Assembly: GCA_964615935.1 (NCBI GenBank)
Contig: CAZTTG010000035.1
Coordinates: forward strand, 1-57,742
Length of the DNA: 57,742 bases
Direction of reading: 5' to 3'
Source: CAZTTG01 sp964615935
GTDB lineage: Bacteria > Planctomycetota > UBA1135 > GCA-002686595
Shown: one piece after another, positions 1-9,127 of the stretch
Numbering within the stretch: position 1 is the first letter of the stretch
Layout: each line of letters opens with the position of its first letter
Translations under genes and position numbers: made by a program
The notes under the pieces: model-generated
What the model saw: the letters and a program-made list of their open reading frames with translations, nothing else
Told to the model about the DNA's origin: nothing
The model's database searches: none

Positions 1-135
1 GAGGCCACCTGACGGCCTGGATCGACGGCGCCCGCGGAGGGGCTTGAGGGTTTTCCCCCTCCCGCTCCCCTGGGCCCGGCCTGTTGCCGACCTGCAACAT
101 CTTCCCGGAGCGGGTAGGCTGGCGGCCGCCGCCCC

Positions 136-1545
136 ATGGTCTTCACCACCCCCTTCTTCCTCTTCTACTTCCTGCCCCTGGCGCTGGGCGTCTACTACGC
201 CCTCCCGCGGTCGCTGCGCAACGGCTTCCTGACGCTGGCCAGCTACCTGTTCTACGGCTGGTGGAGCCCCTGGTTCGTCAGCCTGATGCTGGCCTCCACC
301 CTGATCGACTACACCTGCGGGCGGGTGGTGAGCGCGCCCGGGGCTCCGCCGGCTCGCCGCCGCGCCGCGGTGGCCGTCTCGGTGGTCGCCAACCTCTCGC
401 TGCTGGGCTTCTTCAAGTACTTCGTCTTCGCCCAGGAGAACCTCAACCGGGCTCTGGAGCTCCTGGGCGCCGAGACCTTCGCGGTCTTCGAGGTGGTCCT
501 GCCCATCGGGATCTCCTTCTACACCTTCCAGTCGATGTCCTACAGCATCGACCTCTACCGCGGGCACGCACCGCCGGCGCGCAGCCTGTCGGACCTCGCC
601 TGCTACGTGGCGCTCTTCCCCCAGCTCATCGCCGGGCCCATCGTGCGGTACAGCCACCTGGCGGACCAGCTCCGCCGGCGCCCCGAGCGGGCCGAGCTCC
701 TGGCCGAGGGAGCCCTGACCTTCATGGTGGGCTTCGCCAAGAAGGTGCTCATCGCCAACACCATGGCGGAGATCGCCGACCTGTGCTTCGCGGCCGAGGC
801 CCTGCCGGCGCACGTGGCCTGGTTCGGGGTCACCGCCTACGCCTTCCAGATCTACTTCGACTTCTCGGGCTACTCGGACATGGCCATCGGTCTGGGGGCC
901 ATGTTCGGCTTCCGCATCCCCATCAACTTCCGCTCCCCCTTCCGGGCCGAGAGCATCACCGAGTACTGGCAGCGCTGGCACCTCTCGCTCACCTCCTGGC
1001 TGCGCGACTACCTGTACATCCCCCTGGGGGGCAACCGCCGCGGTCCCCTGCGCACCTACCTCAACCTCCTGGTGGTCATGGTGCTGGGCGGGCTGTGGCA
1101 CGGAGCCGCCTGGAACTACCTGATCTGGGGCGCGCTGCACGGGCTGGTGATGGCGCTGGAGCGGATGCGCAGCCGGAGCGCGCCCTACGCCTTCCTGCCG
1201 CGGCCGGCGCGGGTCCTCCTGACCTTCGTGCTGCTCGATCTCCTCTGGGTGCTCTTCCGCTGCGAGAGCGCGCAGGAGTCCCTGCGCTTCCTGGGCGCCA
1301 TGTTCGGCGGCTCCGGAACGGAGGCGGCCGCGGCGGTGACGGCCGGGAGGGCTTACCAGACCTTCAACGTCCTCGCGCTGGCGCTGGCCGCCGGCCTGGT
1401 CTGGTTCGGCACCGAGACCGTCGAGCTCGTCCGCCGGGCCGCGGCGCGCCCGACCCTGGCGCTGGGCGTCTTCGGCGCCTTCCTGCTGGCGGTGGTGGCC
1501 ATGTACTCCCAGGCCGAGAACCCCTTCATCTACTTCCGCTTCTGA
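136..1545 (+). CDS. MBOAT-family membrane O-acyltransferase (AlgI-like)
   Basis: A 469-residue polytopic membrane protein of the membrane-bound O-acyltransferase family, close in size and pattern to AlgI/DltB-type proteins that move an acyl group across the inner membrane for polysaccharide acetylation. Visible signatures are the N-terminal FTTPFFLFYFLPL opening, the QLIAGPIVR motif, YFDFSGYSDMAIG, EYWQRWHLSLTSWLRDYLY and GGLWHGAAWNYLIWG; His322 in GLWHGA is the expected catalytic histidine. It lies 3 bases before an SGNH/AlgX-like gene, the usual partner that finishes the transfer onto the polymer, so the pair is probably an exopolysaccharide O-acetylation operon. The acceptor polymer cannot be told from this window. 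The family call is secure; alginate itself is not implied. Confidence 0.93.
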   Translation: MVFTTPFFLFYFLPLALGVYYALPRSLRNGFLTLASYLFYGWWSPWFVSLMLASTLIDYTCGRVVSAPGAPPARRRAAVAVSVVANLSLLGFFKYFVFAQENLNRALELLGAETFAVFEVVLPIGISFYTFQSMSYSIDLYRGHAPPARSLSDLACYVALFPQLIAGPIVRYSHLADQLRRRPERAELLAEGALTFMVGFAKKVLIANTMAEIADLCFAAEALPAHVAWFGVTAYAFQIYFDFSGYSDMAIGLGAMFGFRIPINFRSPFRAESITEYWQRWHLSLTSWLRDYLYIPLGGNRRGPLRTYLNLLVVMVLGGLWHGAAWNYLIWGALHGLVMALERMRSRSAPYAFLPRPARVLLTFVLLDLLWVLFRCESAQESLRFLGAMFGGSGTEAAAAVTAGRAYQTFNVLALALAAGLVWFGTETVELVRRAAARPTLALGVFGAFLLAVVAMYSQAENPFIYFRF

Positions 1546-1548
1546 TCC

Positions 1549-3066
1549 ATGCACCCCCTCGTCCGCCGCCTCATCCCCCTGCTCTTCCTGGGCGCCCTGG
1601 TCGGCGCGCCGGCGGGGCAGGCCGCCTGGGAGCTCTCCCGCGGGGGGCGCGTCCAGGTGCTGGATCTCTTCGGTCCGATCGAGAAGGAGCGGCGCCAGGC
1701 CTTCGAGGACGAGCTGCGCCGCGTCTCCTTCATCCGCGAGGTCCTGGTGCCGCGGTACCAGGAGGCGCTGGTGGCCCTCTTCCAGCGGGGCACCGAGCGG
1801 GCCGAGCTGGGGCGCGACGGCTGGATCTACTACAAGGACGACCTCGACCTCGTCACCGGGCCCGGCATCCTCCAGCCGGGCATGGCCGGACGCGCGGCCC
1901 TGGACGCGATCGTCGACTGGCGCGACCGGCTGGCCGAGCGCGGCGTCGTGCTCCTGGTGGTCCCCGTGCCCAACAAGGCCTCCGAGGCGCCCGAGGCCAT
2001 CCAGCTCCCCCACCGCCCCGGCTGGACCGCCGGCCTGGATCCGGCGGAGATCGCGGTCTGGACCCGCAACCCCGACCGCGAGGCCTTCCTGCGCGAGCTC
2101 GAGCATCGGGGAGTCGAGGTCTGGTGTCCCGGGGCGGCCGAGGCCGGCCCCCCGATCGAGTACCTGCCGCGGGACACGCACTGGACTCCCGAGAGCATGT
2201 CGCGGGTCGCGGAGCGCCTCGCGGGGGAGATCGAGGGCCGGGTGGGGAGCCTGCGCGGGGCGGGAGACCCGTGGCGGGTCGAGCTGCAGCGGACCCACGG
2301 CCTCGGCGATCTGGTGAGCATGCTCGGCCTGCCGCCGGAGAGCCGGGCCTTCCGCCCGATGCAGGTGGTGACGCGCCGCGTGCGGCACCGGGAGACCGGC
2401 GAGGACTTCCGCTCCGACCCGCGGGCCGAGGTGCTGCTCCTGGGCGACAGCTTCGCGCGCGTCTTCAGCGACCCGGAGCTGGGCCTGGCCGGCTCCGCGG
2501 GGCTGGCCGAGCACCTCGCCCTCCACCTGCAGTGCCGGCTCGACGTCATCGCCATCTCGGGCGGGGGCGCCAGCGAGACCCGCGAGACCCTTCGACGGCG
2601 GCCCGGCGGCCTGGACGACAAGCGCATCGTGGTGTGGCAGTTCTCCATGCGCGACCTCGCCGGGGATCCCGGCCGCTGGAGCGCGGTCCCGCTTCCGCCC
2701 CCGGGCGAGGCGGCGCCCGCTCCCCGCCCGGAGGAGGCCGGCTCCCGCCTCGAGGTCCTGGCCGAGGTGGTGGAGACGAGCTGGGTGCCGGAGGGCTTCG
2801 ACTACGAGCTGTGCCTGGCGATCAGCGAGCTGCGGGTGCTCGAGGTGATCTCGGGCCAGCCCGAGGCGGGTCCCCTGTGGGTGGCCTTCGCGGCCGTCCG
2901 GGATCGCGAGCCCACCCGGGCCGCCTCGCTGCGGGCTGGCGACCGCCTGCGCCTCTCGCTCGAAGACCTGGAGCTCCACCACGACCTGGAGAAGACCGCC
3001 TGGGTGGACGACACCGACGCCGGGCGCCGGATCTACTGGCCGCTCGAGTGGGAGGAGTCGCGCTAG
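1549..3066 (+). CDS. SGNH/AlgX-AlgJ-like acetyltransferase
   Basis: A 505-residue exported protein with an N-terminal hydrophobic segment (about residues 1-25). It carries the two hallmarks of AlgX/AlgJ-type SGNH acetyltransferases: the Asp-Thr-His-Trp motif at 209-212, giving the catalytic Asp/His, and Gly-Asp-Ser-Phe at 299-302, giving the nucleophile Ser301. Known family members take an acetyl group delivered by an MBOAT partner and put it on an extracellular polysaccharide in the periplasm. The start codon follows the MBOAT stop by 3 bases, which supports co-translation. About 120 residues follow the SGNH core and are rich in acidic residues; I do not recognise that tail. Confidence 0.85.
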   Translation: MHPLVRRLIPLLFLGALVGAPAGQAAWELSRGGRVQVLDLFGPIEKERRQAFEDELRRVSFIREVLVPRYQEALVALFQRGTERAELGRDGWIYYKDDLDLVTGPGILQPGMAGRAALDAIVDWRDRLAERGVVLLVVPVPNKASEAPEAIQLPHRPGWTAGLDPAEIAVWTRNPDREAFLRELEHRGVEVWCPGAAEAGPPIEYLPRDTHWTPESMSRVAERLAGEIEGRVGSLRGAGDPWRVELQRTHGLGDLVSMLGLPPESRAFRPMQVVTRRVRHRETGEDFRSDPRAEVLLLGDSFARVFSDPELGLAGSAGLAEHLALHLQCRLDVIAISGGGASETRETLRRRPGGLDDKRIVVWQFSMRDLAGDPGRWSAVPLPPPGEAAPAPRPEEAGSRLEVLAEVVETSWVPEGFDYELCLAISELRVLEVISGQPEAGPLWVAFAAVRDREPTRAASLRAGDRLRLSLEDLELHHDLEKTAWVDDTDAGRRIYWPLEWEESR

Positions 3067-3100
3067 ACCTACAATGCGCAGCCGAAAGGAGCGCGGATCC

Positions 3101-4459
3101 ATGAGGAGCACGAGCATGCGGACGGCGGCCCTGGCCCTGGGAGGGGTCCTCCTGAGCGTCGGCGCGGCGGTCGCCCAGGAGCGGCCGCCCGGCCCGGACC
3201 CGATCGAGGCCTCACTGGAGCGCTGGCGCTCGATGCGCTTCGGGATGTTCATCCACTGGGGGCCGGTGTCCCTGAAGGGCACGGAGATCGGCTGGTCCCG
3301 GGGGACGAAGGTGCCGCGCGAGGAATACGACGCGCTCTACGAGAGCTTCGACCCCGATCGGTTCGACGCTGCACAATGGGCGCGCATCGCCCGGGAGGCC
3401 GGCATGAAGTACGTGGTGCTGACCGCCAAGCACCACGACGGCTTCTGCCTGTGGGACACGCAGCAGACCGATTACGACGTCATGGCCTCGCCCTTCGGCC
3501 GCGACGTGGTCGGCGAGCTGTCGGCCGCCTGTCGGGAGGAGGGCCTGGCCTTCGGCACCTACTACTCGATCCTGGACTGGTACCAGCCCGACTACAACAC
3601 GGCCGGCAGCCACGGCGGCCCGGGCTTCGAGCTGCCCCCGGGGCTGGAGCCCGACATGGACCGCTACCAGGCCTACGTGCACTCCCAGATCCTGGAGCTG
3701 TCGCGGAGCTACGGCCCCCTGATCACCTTCTGGTTCGACGGCGAGTGGGAGGAGCCCTGGAGCCCGGAGCGCGGCGAGCGGCTCTTCAAGTTCTGCCGTC
3801 GGCTGGACCCCGCCGCGCTGGTCAACAACCGCGTCGGCAAGGGCCGCGAGGGCATGGCCGGGACCACCGCCCAGACCGCCGCCAACCCGGGCGACTACGA
3901 CACCCCCGAGCAGCGCATCGGCGCCTTCGAGGACCGGCGGCCCTGGGAGACCTGCATGACGATCTGCCAGCAGTGGGCCTGGAAGCCGGAGGACGAGCTG
4001 AAGTCGCTCGAGCAGTGCGTCCATACCCTCGTGCGCACCGCCGGCGGCGACGGCAACCTGCTGCTCAACGTCGGCCCCATGCCCGACGGCCGCATCGAGC
4101 CACGGCAGGTGCAGCGCCTGAAGGAGATCGGCGAGTGGCTCTCCGCCAACGGCGAGAGCATCCACGGAACGCGCGGCGGCCCCTTCCGCCCCGGCGACTG
4201 GGGCGCCAGCACCCACAGGGAGGATCGGGTCTTCGTCCACGTCCTCGCGTGGGAGGGCGACCGGATCTCCCTTCCGGGCCTGGATCGGGCCGTCCTCTCG
4301 GCCTCGCTCCTGGCGGGCGGAGCGGAGGTGGGCTACGAGCAGACCGAGGAGGGGATCGCCCTCTCACTCGAAGCTGCGCGGCGGGACCCGGTGGACACCG
4401 TGGTGGTCCTGGGCCTGGACGCTCCCGTAGGGGACGCGGGCCCTGTCGATCGCCGATAG
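3101..4459 (+). CDS. alpha-L-fucosidase, GH29
   Basis: A secreted glycoside hydrolase of family 29 that releases alpha-L-fucose. The N-terminal part shows MRFGMFIHWG and VLTAKHHDGFCLWD, and Asp213 in FWFDGEWE is the expected nucleophile. A signal peptide ends near VGAAVAQ. The ATG at 3101 is chosen because AAAGGAG sits at 3085-3091 with normal spacing; the frame opens earlier at 3074, but that start would lie ahead of this ribosome site. About 452 residues is a little short for GH29, and there is no clear extra binding domain. It follows the acetylation pair on the same strand with only a short gap, so it may be co-transcribed. A second GH29 gene is at 39179-41263. Confidence 0.93.
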   Translation: MRSTSMRTAALALGGVLLSVGAAVAQERPPGPDPIEASLERWRSMRFGMFIHWGPVSLKGTEIGWSRGTKVPREEYDALYESFDPDRFDAAQWARIAREAGMKYVVLTAKHHDGFCLWDTQQTDYDVMASPFGRDVVGELSAACREEGLAFGTYYSILDWYQPDYNTAGSHGGPGFELPPGLEPDMDRYQAYVHSQILELSRSYGPLITFWFDGEWEEPWSPERGERLFKFCRRLDPAALVNNRVGKGREGMAGTTAQTAANPGDYDTPEQRIGAFEDRRPWETCMTICQQWAWKPEDELKSLEQCVHTLVRTAGGDGNLLLNVGPMPDGRIEPRQVQRLKEIGEWLSANGESIHGTRGGPFRPGDWGASTHREDRVFVHVLAWEGDRISLPGLDRAVLSASLLAGGAEVGYEQTEEGIALSLEAARRDPVDTVVVLGLDAPVGDAGPVDRR

Positions 4460-4489
4460 GCGACCCGAATTCGATCCGCCAGTCTCTCG

Positions 4490-5314
4490 TCATACGCCAT
4501 CTTTGGAGTCCTTCGCAGGAGAGCCGCTCCGCCGCAGCGGCCGATCCCAGTAGACCATGCGGCCGTACTGCGCGAATCCCTGCCGCGCCACGATGGGCGC
4601 CGAGGTGCCCACGCGCGCGTAGAGTCCCACCATGCGGAAGCCCAGCTCGTGGGCGCGCGCGACGCGGGCGGCCACCACTGCCGAGTAGGCGCCGCGGCCC
4701 CGCGCCTCGGGCACGGTACCGCCGGCCCACAGGAAGCCGAAGCCCAGCTCGGGGTAGAGGTTCATGCCGCCCGAGGCCAGGGGATCGCCCGTCGTCTCGT
4801 CGTAGGCCACGCAGCGGAACACCCGGGCTTCGGGCTCCGTGCAGCGGGCCAGGTCGTCGCGCAGCTCGGACTCCGTGCGATCCAGGGGGCCGCCGAAGGC
4901 CCGATCGACGACCGAGGTGCAGTCCCGCAGGCGCTCGAGACCGTCCACCGGCCGGACGAGGATCCCCGGCAAGCCGCGGGGGCGGAAGGTCTCGACGTCG
5001 GTGGCGTAGGCGAAGTGCTCGTGCGCCGGCAGGTATCCGGCCGCGTCCAGGGCCGCCTCCAGCGGAGCCGTGTCATAGGTCCCGGGCACCAGCCAGCGCG
5101 AGAGCACCCCCGCGTGGGCCGCGTCCACCTCCCGCACGAGCTCCGGCAGTCGCTCGGCCGGAGCCCGGGTGCGGGCCACCGTGTTCAGGTAGGGCACGTC
5201 CCGGGCGCAGCGCGCGTAGAGGATCTCCGGTCGGTCGCAGACCTCGGCGTCCTCGGGCAGCCAGAAGAAGTCCCACTGGGTGCGCTCCAGGATCGCGTCG
5301 GGGCCCGGGTCCAT
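4490..5314 (-). CDS. GNAT-family N-acetyltransferase
   Basis: A 274-residue cytoplasmic protein whose C-terminal half (about residues 150-265) looks like a GNAT acetyltransferase. The acetyl-CoA loop is visible as VPEARGRGAYSAVV, followed by a helix with AHELGFRMVGLYA and GFAQYGRMVYW near the end. The N-terminal half is less conserved and may be a degenerate second GNAT-like domain. It starts 28 bases downstream of the UGA-containing thioredoxin-fold gene on the same strand, so the two could share a transcript. No strong Shine-Dalgarno is seen before the ATG. The substrate is unknown. Confidence 0.8.
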   Translation of the reverse strand: MDPGPDAILERTQWDFFWLPEDAEVCDRPEILYARCARDVPYLNTVARTRAPAERLPELVREVDAAHAGVLSRWLVPGTYDTAPLEAALDAAGYLPAHEHFAYATDVETFRPRGLPGILVRPVDGLERLRDCTSVVDRAFGGPLDRTESELRDDLARCTEPEARVFRCVAYDETTGDPLASGGMNLYPELGFGFLWAGGTVPEARGRGAYSAVVAARVARAHELGFRMVGLYARVGTSAPIVARQGFAQYGRMVYWDRPLRRSGSPAKDSKDGV

Positions 5315-5342
5315 GGGGCACAGTATGCCCGATGGACCGGGC

Positions 5343-7529
5343 TCAGTCGCACCAGGTGACCCGCAGCGCGTCGGAGAGGCTGGTGCCGAAGCCCGCCGGA
5401 TCGGCGGGATCGCGTCCCCAGCACTGGAAGTGCTCGTCGGCCCCTGGCACCTCGCCCGAGATGTCCAGCATCCACCGGCCGAAGCCGCCGGAGTCGAGCT
5501 GCAGGGGCGTCCCGCGCTGGATCGGAGGCAGGACGCACAGCCAGCCGCCCTGGAAGGGCAGGGCGTTGGGGCCCGCGCCCCAGAAGGCGATGGCCGGCTT
5601 GCCCGGCACCATGCCCGAGACGTTCACCTCGAAGTCGCCCTGGCCCACGCTGCCGGCTCCGCTCCAGCCGATGGAGGGATGGGTGGAGAGCGAGGTGATC
5701 TTGGCGGTGCAGTAGACCTCCGGCTCGGTGCAGCCGAGCAGCTCGTAGATGGTCTCGATCACGCCCGCGGGGTCGTGCCCGAAGTGGGGCAGGGCCACCT
5801 TGCCCTGCTGATCGATGACGAAGCCCCGACCGAAGGGCAGGCCGGTCTGGGGCATGAGGTAGTGCTGCCCCACCGCGCCGTTCGGATCCCAGATGGCGAA
5901 ATCGCGCAGGTAGTAGCTGGCCCAGAAGGTCCGGGCCCAGTCCAGGGTCTCCCCGTTCTTCCCCCCCTCCTCGAAGACCGCCACCACCACGCCGGGGTGA
6001 TTCTCGAACTCCTCGATGACCGTGTTCTGCATGTCCGCGACCGCGGGCGAGCAGGCCGGTCACCAGGTGCCGAAGACCGAGAACCAGACGACCTTGCCCG
6101 AGTGCTGGGAGAGGGTGAAGGGGCTGCCGTGCACCACCAGCCCGGTCTGGGGATCGCGCTCGAGCGTCTGGAGGGTGAAGTCCACCGCCGGCTCGCCGGG
6201 ATCCAGGTAGGTGGTGTTGCCGAAGACCTGGATGGGCAGGGTGCCCTCGTCGGGGTCGTTGCTCTGGATCAGGATCCGGCCGCTGCCCCCGCTGGGGCCG
6301 CTGCCCGAGTAGGTGACGTCGAAGGAGACGCTCTGGCCGGGCGCCAGGGTGCCTCCCGACCAGCCGGCGGAGAAGTAGGAGCTGGTGGAGCTCACCGAGC
6401 TCACCGTCAGAGCGCCCGCACCGTCGTTGGAGAGCGTGACCTCGCGAGCGCCTCCCGCGGGCGCGAAGCGGATCCGCTGGGCGTCGCAGTTGATGTCCGG
6501 TTGGGTGCTGGAGGCGGCGGGCAGGATCTCGTACACGTCCATGAAGTTCCAGCCGGCCACCATGAGGCGGTCGCCGGAGGCGGCGCCCACCCCCTCGGCG
6601 AAGCGCAGGCTGGCGTTCGGGCCCCGGCGGTGCGCGTTCTCGGAGGCCACCGGAGAGGCCGCGGTGCCCGGGCCGACCTCGAAGACCGTGGTCGCCGCGA
6701 GGGAGCCCACCGCCAGCCACTCTCCCACCCAGCAGAGGCTCTCGGCGCAGCTCGGGACCGGGTGGAAGGTGCGCGAGGAGAGCGAGCCGAGCTGGTAGGC
6801 CGCCAGGCCCGCCCCTCCGGCGGCCACCCAGACCCGGCCGTCGCGGATGCTGAGCTCCTCGTAGGTCCCCACGGCCGTGGCCAGCGTCTCGCCGGCCGTG
6901 AGCTGCGGCGCCGTCTCGTCGCTCACGTCCACGATCTTGAGACCTCCGCCGCCGTCCGCCACGTAAGCCGTGGTGCCCGTCACCTCGATGTCGAAGGCGT
7001 CGTCGAAGCCATCGGCGAGCTGCCCGACCAGGACCGGAGCCTGGGGGCTCGAGACGTCGTAGATCCGGATGCCGTGGGCGTGGGCCGCCACGTAGAGGCG
7101 GTCGCCGGCCAGGCACATCTTCTCGTAGAGGACCCCGTCCTCGGCCACCGAGGTCACCTTCTGCAGCGCATTGCCGTTGATCCGGACCACGTCGAAGCCG
7201 AAGTGGTTGGCGCCGCCGCTGCGGTGACTGTTCACGAAGACGTACTGCTCGTCGGGTCGCAGGTAGAGGTCCCGCGCGTTGATCCCGGTGAGGCGGAAGA
7301 GGTAGGAGCTGGTCCCCTGTGCCGGCAGGGCGGCGAGATCGACCAGGGCCAGCCCCTGGTTGCCGGCCACCAGGGCCCGATCGCCGCTCAGGGCGGCCAC
7401 CCCCATGAGGTGGTCGGGCGTCCCCGGCTGGCAGTTGTAGCGATAGAGGTAGTCCAGGGCCATCTGCTGGCTCGCGAGCGGGGCAGCGAGAAGGAGCAGC
7501 ATTCCCACCGGCTTCGGAAGTCGCCGCAT
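5343..7529 (-). CDS. Predicted selenoprotein: secreted beta-propeller/thioredoxin-fold protein with in-frame UGA (Sec490)
   Basis: Read through one UGA (6062-6060), this is a single 728-residue exported protein. The order is: signal peptide; LVIVD-type beta-propeller repeats (about 25-320, e.g. GLKIVDVSDETAPQL); an ASH/choice-of-anchor-like Ig domain (about 330-430); a TlpA/thioredoxin-like domain with VVWFSVFGTW-UGA-PAC at 480-493; then a C-terminal module (about 600-728). The UGA replaces the first cysteine of the CxxC motif, the classic selenocysteine position, and a hairpin with a GGUC loop follows it at once. Frame and homology continue unbroken for 239 residues after the UGA. The ATG at 7529 has GGAG 8 bases upstream; a GTG two codons earlier is less likely. 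If UGA were read as stop the redox half would be lost. Role inferred: extracytoplasmic thiol/selenol oxidoreductase. Confidence 0.82.
6027..6054 (-). promoter_or_regulatory. Candidate bacterial SECIS hairpin, GGUC loop
   Basis: On the minus strand, 5 bases after the UGA, CTGC (6054-6051) pairs with GCAG (6030-6027). An inner CCGC/GCGG stem (6046-6043 and 6038-6035) closes the four-base loop GGUC (6042-6039). The loop begins 17 bases after the UGA, close to the spacing in E. coli fdhF, whose SECIS hairpin also presents GGUC. In bacteria such an element inside the coding region is bound by SelB and recodes the UGA as selenocysteine. Confidence 0.7.
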
Positions 7530-7535
7530 GTGCAC

Positions 7536-7839
7536 GTCTCCGGGTGGAGCTTCGTCGGGGGGGGGCGGAGGGGGTCGATTCCATTGTCAGACCCGGGGGT
7601 AGAACCGCTACCCCCCGGGCTGGTTTCTGTAAGGATCGGGTTACCCGCGCGACCCGGGTCACGACCACTTCGCTCCGCCCGATGAACGCGCGCCTGCGGC
7701 GGCACCCTGGCCCTGACGATCAACGATCCGGCCGGCGTCGACCAGCCTCCCGGCACCGTGCCCGGCTTCCAGGGCTGGACCCGCGTTCCCACGGGCCCGT
7801 CTGGAACGGACCTCTCCGACGCGGTCGAGATCACCTCGT
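7536..7839. other. Noncoding stretch with a strong hairpin
   Basis: No convincing gene is seen between the selenoprotein start and the left end of the insertion sequence. A hairpin at 7592-7619 has arms CCCGGGGGTAG and CTACCCCCCGGG with one bulged C and a five-base loop; it could be a terminator or lie in the 5' leader of the gene at 5343-7529. On the plus strand, 7700-7835 reads as an open frame with peptides such as TLALTINDPAG and FQGWTRVP, which might be a gene remnant cut by the element, but I do not recognise it. Confidence 0.5.
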
Positions 7840-7855
7840 CCTGTCCGAGAACAGC
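7840..7855. repeat. Candidate left terminal inverted repeat of the IS
   Basis: CCTGTCCGAGAACAGC matches the reverse complement of 9095-9109 apart from one mismatch and one inserted base. It lies about 150 bases beyond the transposase stop. Confidence 0.5.
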
Positions 7856-8001
7856 GCCGACCACCAAGCCAGGGTCTCGCAGGGACTTGCGGCGGGTCAT
7901 GCGCTCGGGTTTGGGCCGCGCCCTGCGCCGATTGGGCACGCAGCTCGGGCGAGGCGCACCTCCCCCACCGTCGGGCCGTTACCCGACCCAGCCAGTTCCA
8001 C

Positions 8002-9069
8002 TCAGGCGGCCCGCCGGCGGTAGTGCTTCAGCAGCCCGCCGAGGCGTTCAGAGCATTCGACTTCGCCGGTGCCCGTGAACTCGCCGCGTTCGATCCGCTC
8101 GTTCCCAAGCCCCTGGTGCGCACGCTCGACGTGGTAGTGCTCGACGAACTCGGAGACGGCCCGGCGGAACAAGGCCTCCCCGAAGAAGATCATCCGCCGC
8201 AGGCACTCCGACTTGATCGAGAGCACGAACCTCTCGGCGAAAGCGTTGGAGTTCGGAGCTTGCCGAGGAGTGCGGATGACCTTCGTCCCAGCATCCTCGA
8301 TGGCTCTCTTGAACTGCTCGGAGAACTTGGAGTCGCCGTCAACGATCAAAAACCGATGATTCCGGAGGAAGCCGTCGAAGCAGTCTGTCAGGTTTCGTGC
8401 CACCTGCGCCATGAACGCCTCGCCTGGGAACGGCGTGATCCCAGCGACCTGCACTCTCCTGGTCTCCAGGTCGATCACGAACAGGACGTAGTACGTCACC
8501 AGGCCGCGAGGCGTCCACACCTCGGTGGTGAAGAAGTCCATCCCGGCGATCTGCCCCCAATGGGCCTGAATGAACGACCTCCAGGACGACGGTCGATCCG
8601 GTGCCGGCTTGATCCCATTCTCCTTCAGTACCTTGGCGATTGTGCTCCGGGCAACGTCGTGGCCGATCCCCTTGAGTTCACCCTTGATGCGACAGTACCC
8701 CCAGGACGGATTGCCGAGGGCCATGCGGACGATCAGCGCCTTGATCGTCTTCATCAGGCCGGGCCGGCCCACCCGCTTCTTCGCCTCGTAGGTCCACTTG
8801 AGCGCGATCAGCCGATGATGCCAGCGCATCAGCGTGTCTGGGGTGACGATCGTGGCAACCTGATTCAGGGCATTCCGCCCGAGCAGCTTGGCCTTGGCTG
8901 CGAGGCGACGACGCTGGCCGTCGTTCAACCGGAGTGCATGTCCCTTCAGGTGCTCCTTGAGGACGCGGTTCTCCTCGACCAGATAGTCAATGACCTGCTG
9001 CTGATGCCGGTTCACCAACCCAGACACGGTCAGGAGCAGGGTGCGGATGGGGTGAAGGTCGGCTCGCAT
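8002..9069 (-). CDS. Transposase, integrase core domain
   Basis: A 355-residue transposase. A helix-turn-helix region lies in about residues 30-140 (QATIVTPDTLMRWHHRLIALKW and VGRPGLMKTIKALIVRMA-like segments), followed by a DDE integrase core: Asp in QIAGMDFFTTEV, Asp in FLIVDGDSKFSEQF, and Glu in NSNAFAERFVLSIKSE. It ends with the common HYHVERAHQGLGN motif. This type is common in planctomycetes and has the size expected of an intact protein. It is the only gene in the element, and no frameshift or early stop is visible, so it may still be active. Confidence 0.92.
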   Translation of the reverse strand: MRADLHPIRTLLLTVSGLVNRHQQQVIDYLVEENRVLKEHLKGHALRLNDGQRRRLAAKAKLLGRNALNQVATIVTPDTLMRWHHRLIALKWTYEAKKRVGRPGLMKTIKALIVRMALGNPSWGYCRIKGELKGIGHDVARSTIAKVLKENGIKPAPDRPSSWRSFIQAHWGQIAGMDFFTTEVWTPRGLVTYYVLFVIDLETRRVQVAGITPFPGEAFMAQVARNLTDCFDGFLRNHRFLIVDGDSKFSEQFKRAIEDAGTKVIRTPRQAPNSNAFAERFVLSIKSECLRRMIFFGEALFRRAVSEFVEHYHVERAHQGLGNERIERGEFTGTGEVECSERLGGLLKHYRRRAA

Positions 9070-9094
9070 GCCGCCATTCTACGAGCCCGCAAGA

Positions 9095-9109
9095 GCTGTC
9101 CTGGACAGG
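9095..9109. repeat. Candidate right terminal inverted repeat of the IS
   Basis: GCTGTCCTGGACAGG, 26 bases upstream of the transposase start; it is the inverted partner of 7840-7855 and is itself nearly palindromic. Confidence 0.5.
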
Positions 9110-9127
9110 GGTTACGGCACGGCCTAG

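Larger units (their letters stand above)
7840..9109 (-). mobile_element. Insertion sequence with DDE integrase-core transposase
   Basis: About 1.27 kb bounded by imperfect inverted repeats: CCTGTCCGAGAACAGC at 7840-7855 and GCTGTCCTGGACAGG at 9095-9109, which match in inverted orientation with one mismatch and a one-base gap. It holds one transposase gene. The right end abuts a decayed GH5 mannanase, whose homology starts about 20 bases beyond the repeat. No target-site duplication could be identified with confidence, so the exact edges are approximate. Confidence 0.65.

Noticed and set aside
3..47. Possible C-terminal tail of an upstream gene (GHLTAWIDGARGGA then TGA)
   Set aside because: Fourteen residues at the window edge are too few to support a gene.
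84..3104. A 1,006-codon open frame on the plus strand across the MBOAT and SGNH genes
   Set aside because: It is arginine/proline/glycine-rich, shows no domain, and shadows two genes with clear catalytic motifs. Such shadows are common here because of the GC content.
5185..7668. Long minus-strand frame of 827 codons overlapping the selenoprotein gene
   Set aside because: Composition is that of a GC shadow; the UGA-containing frame has signal peptide, propeller and thioredoxin motifs.
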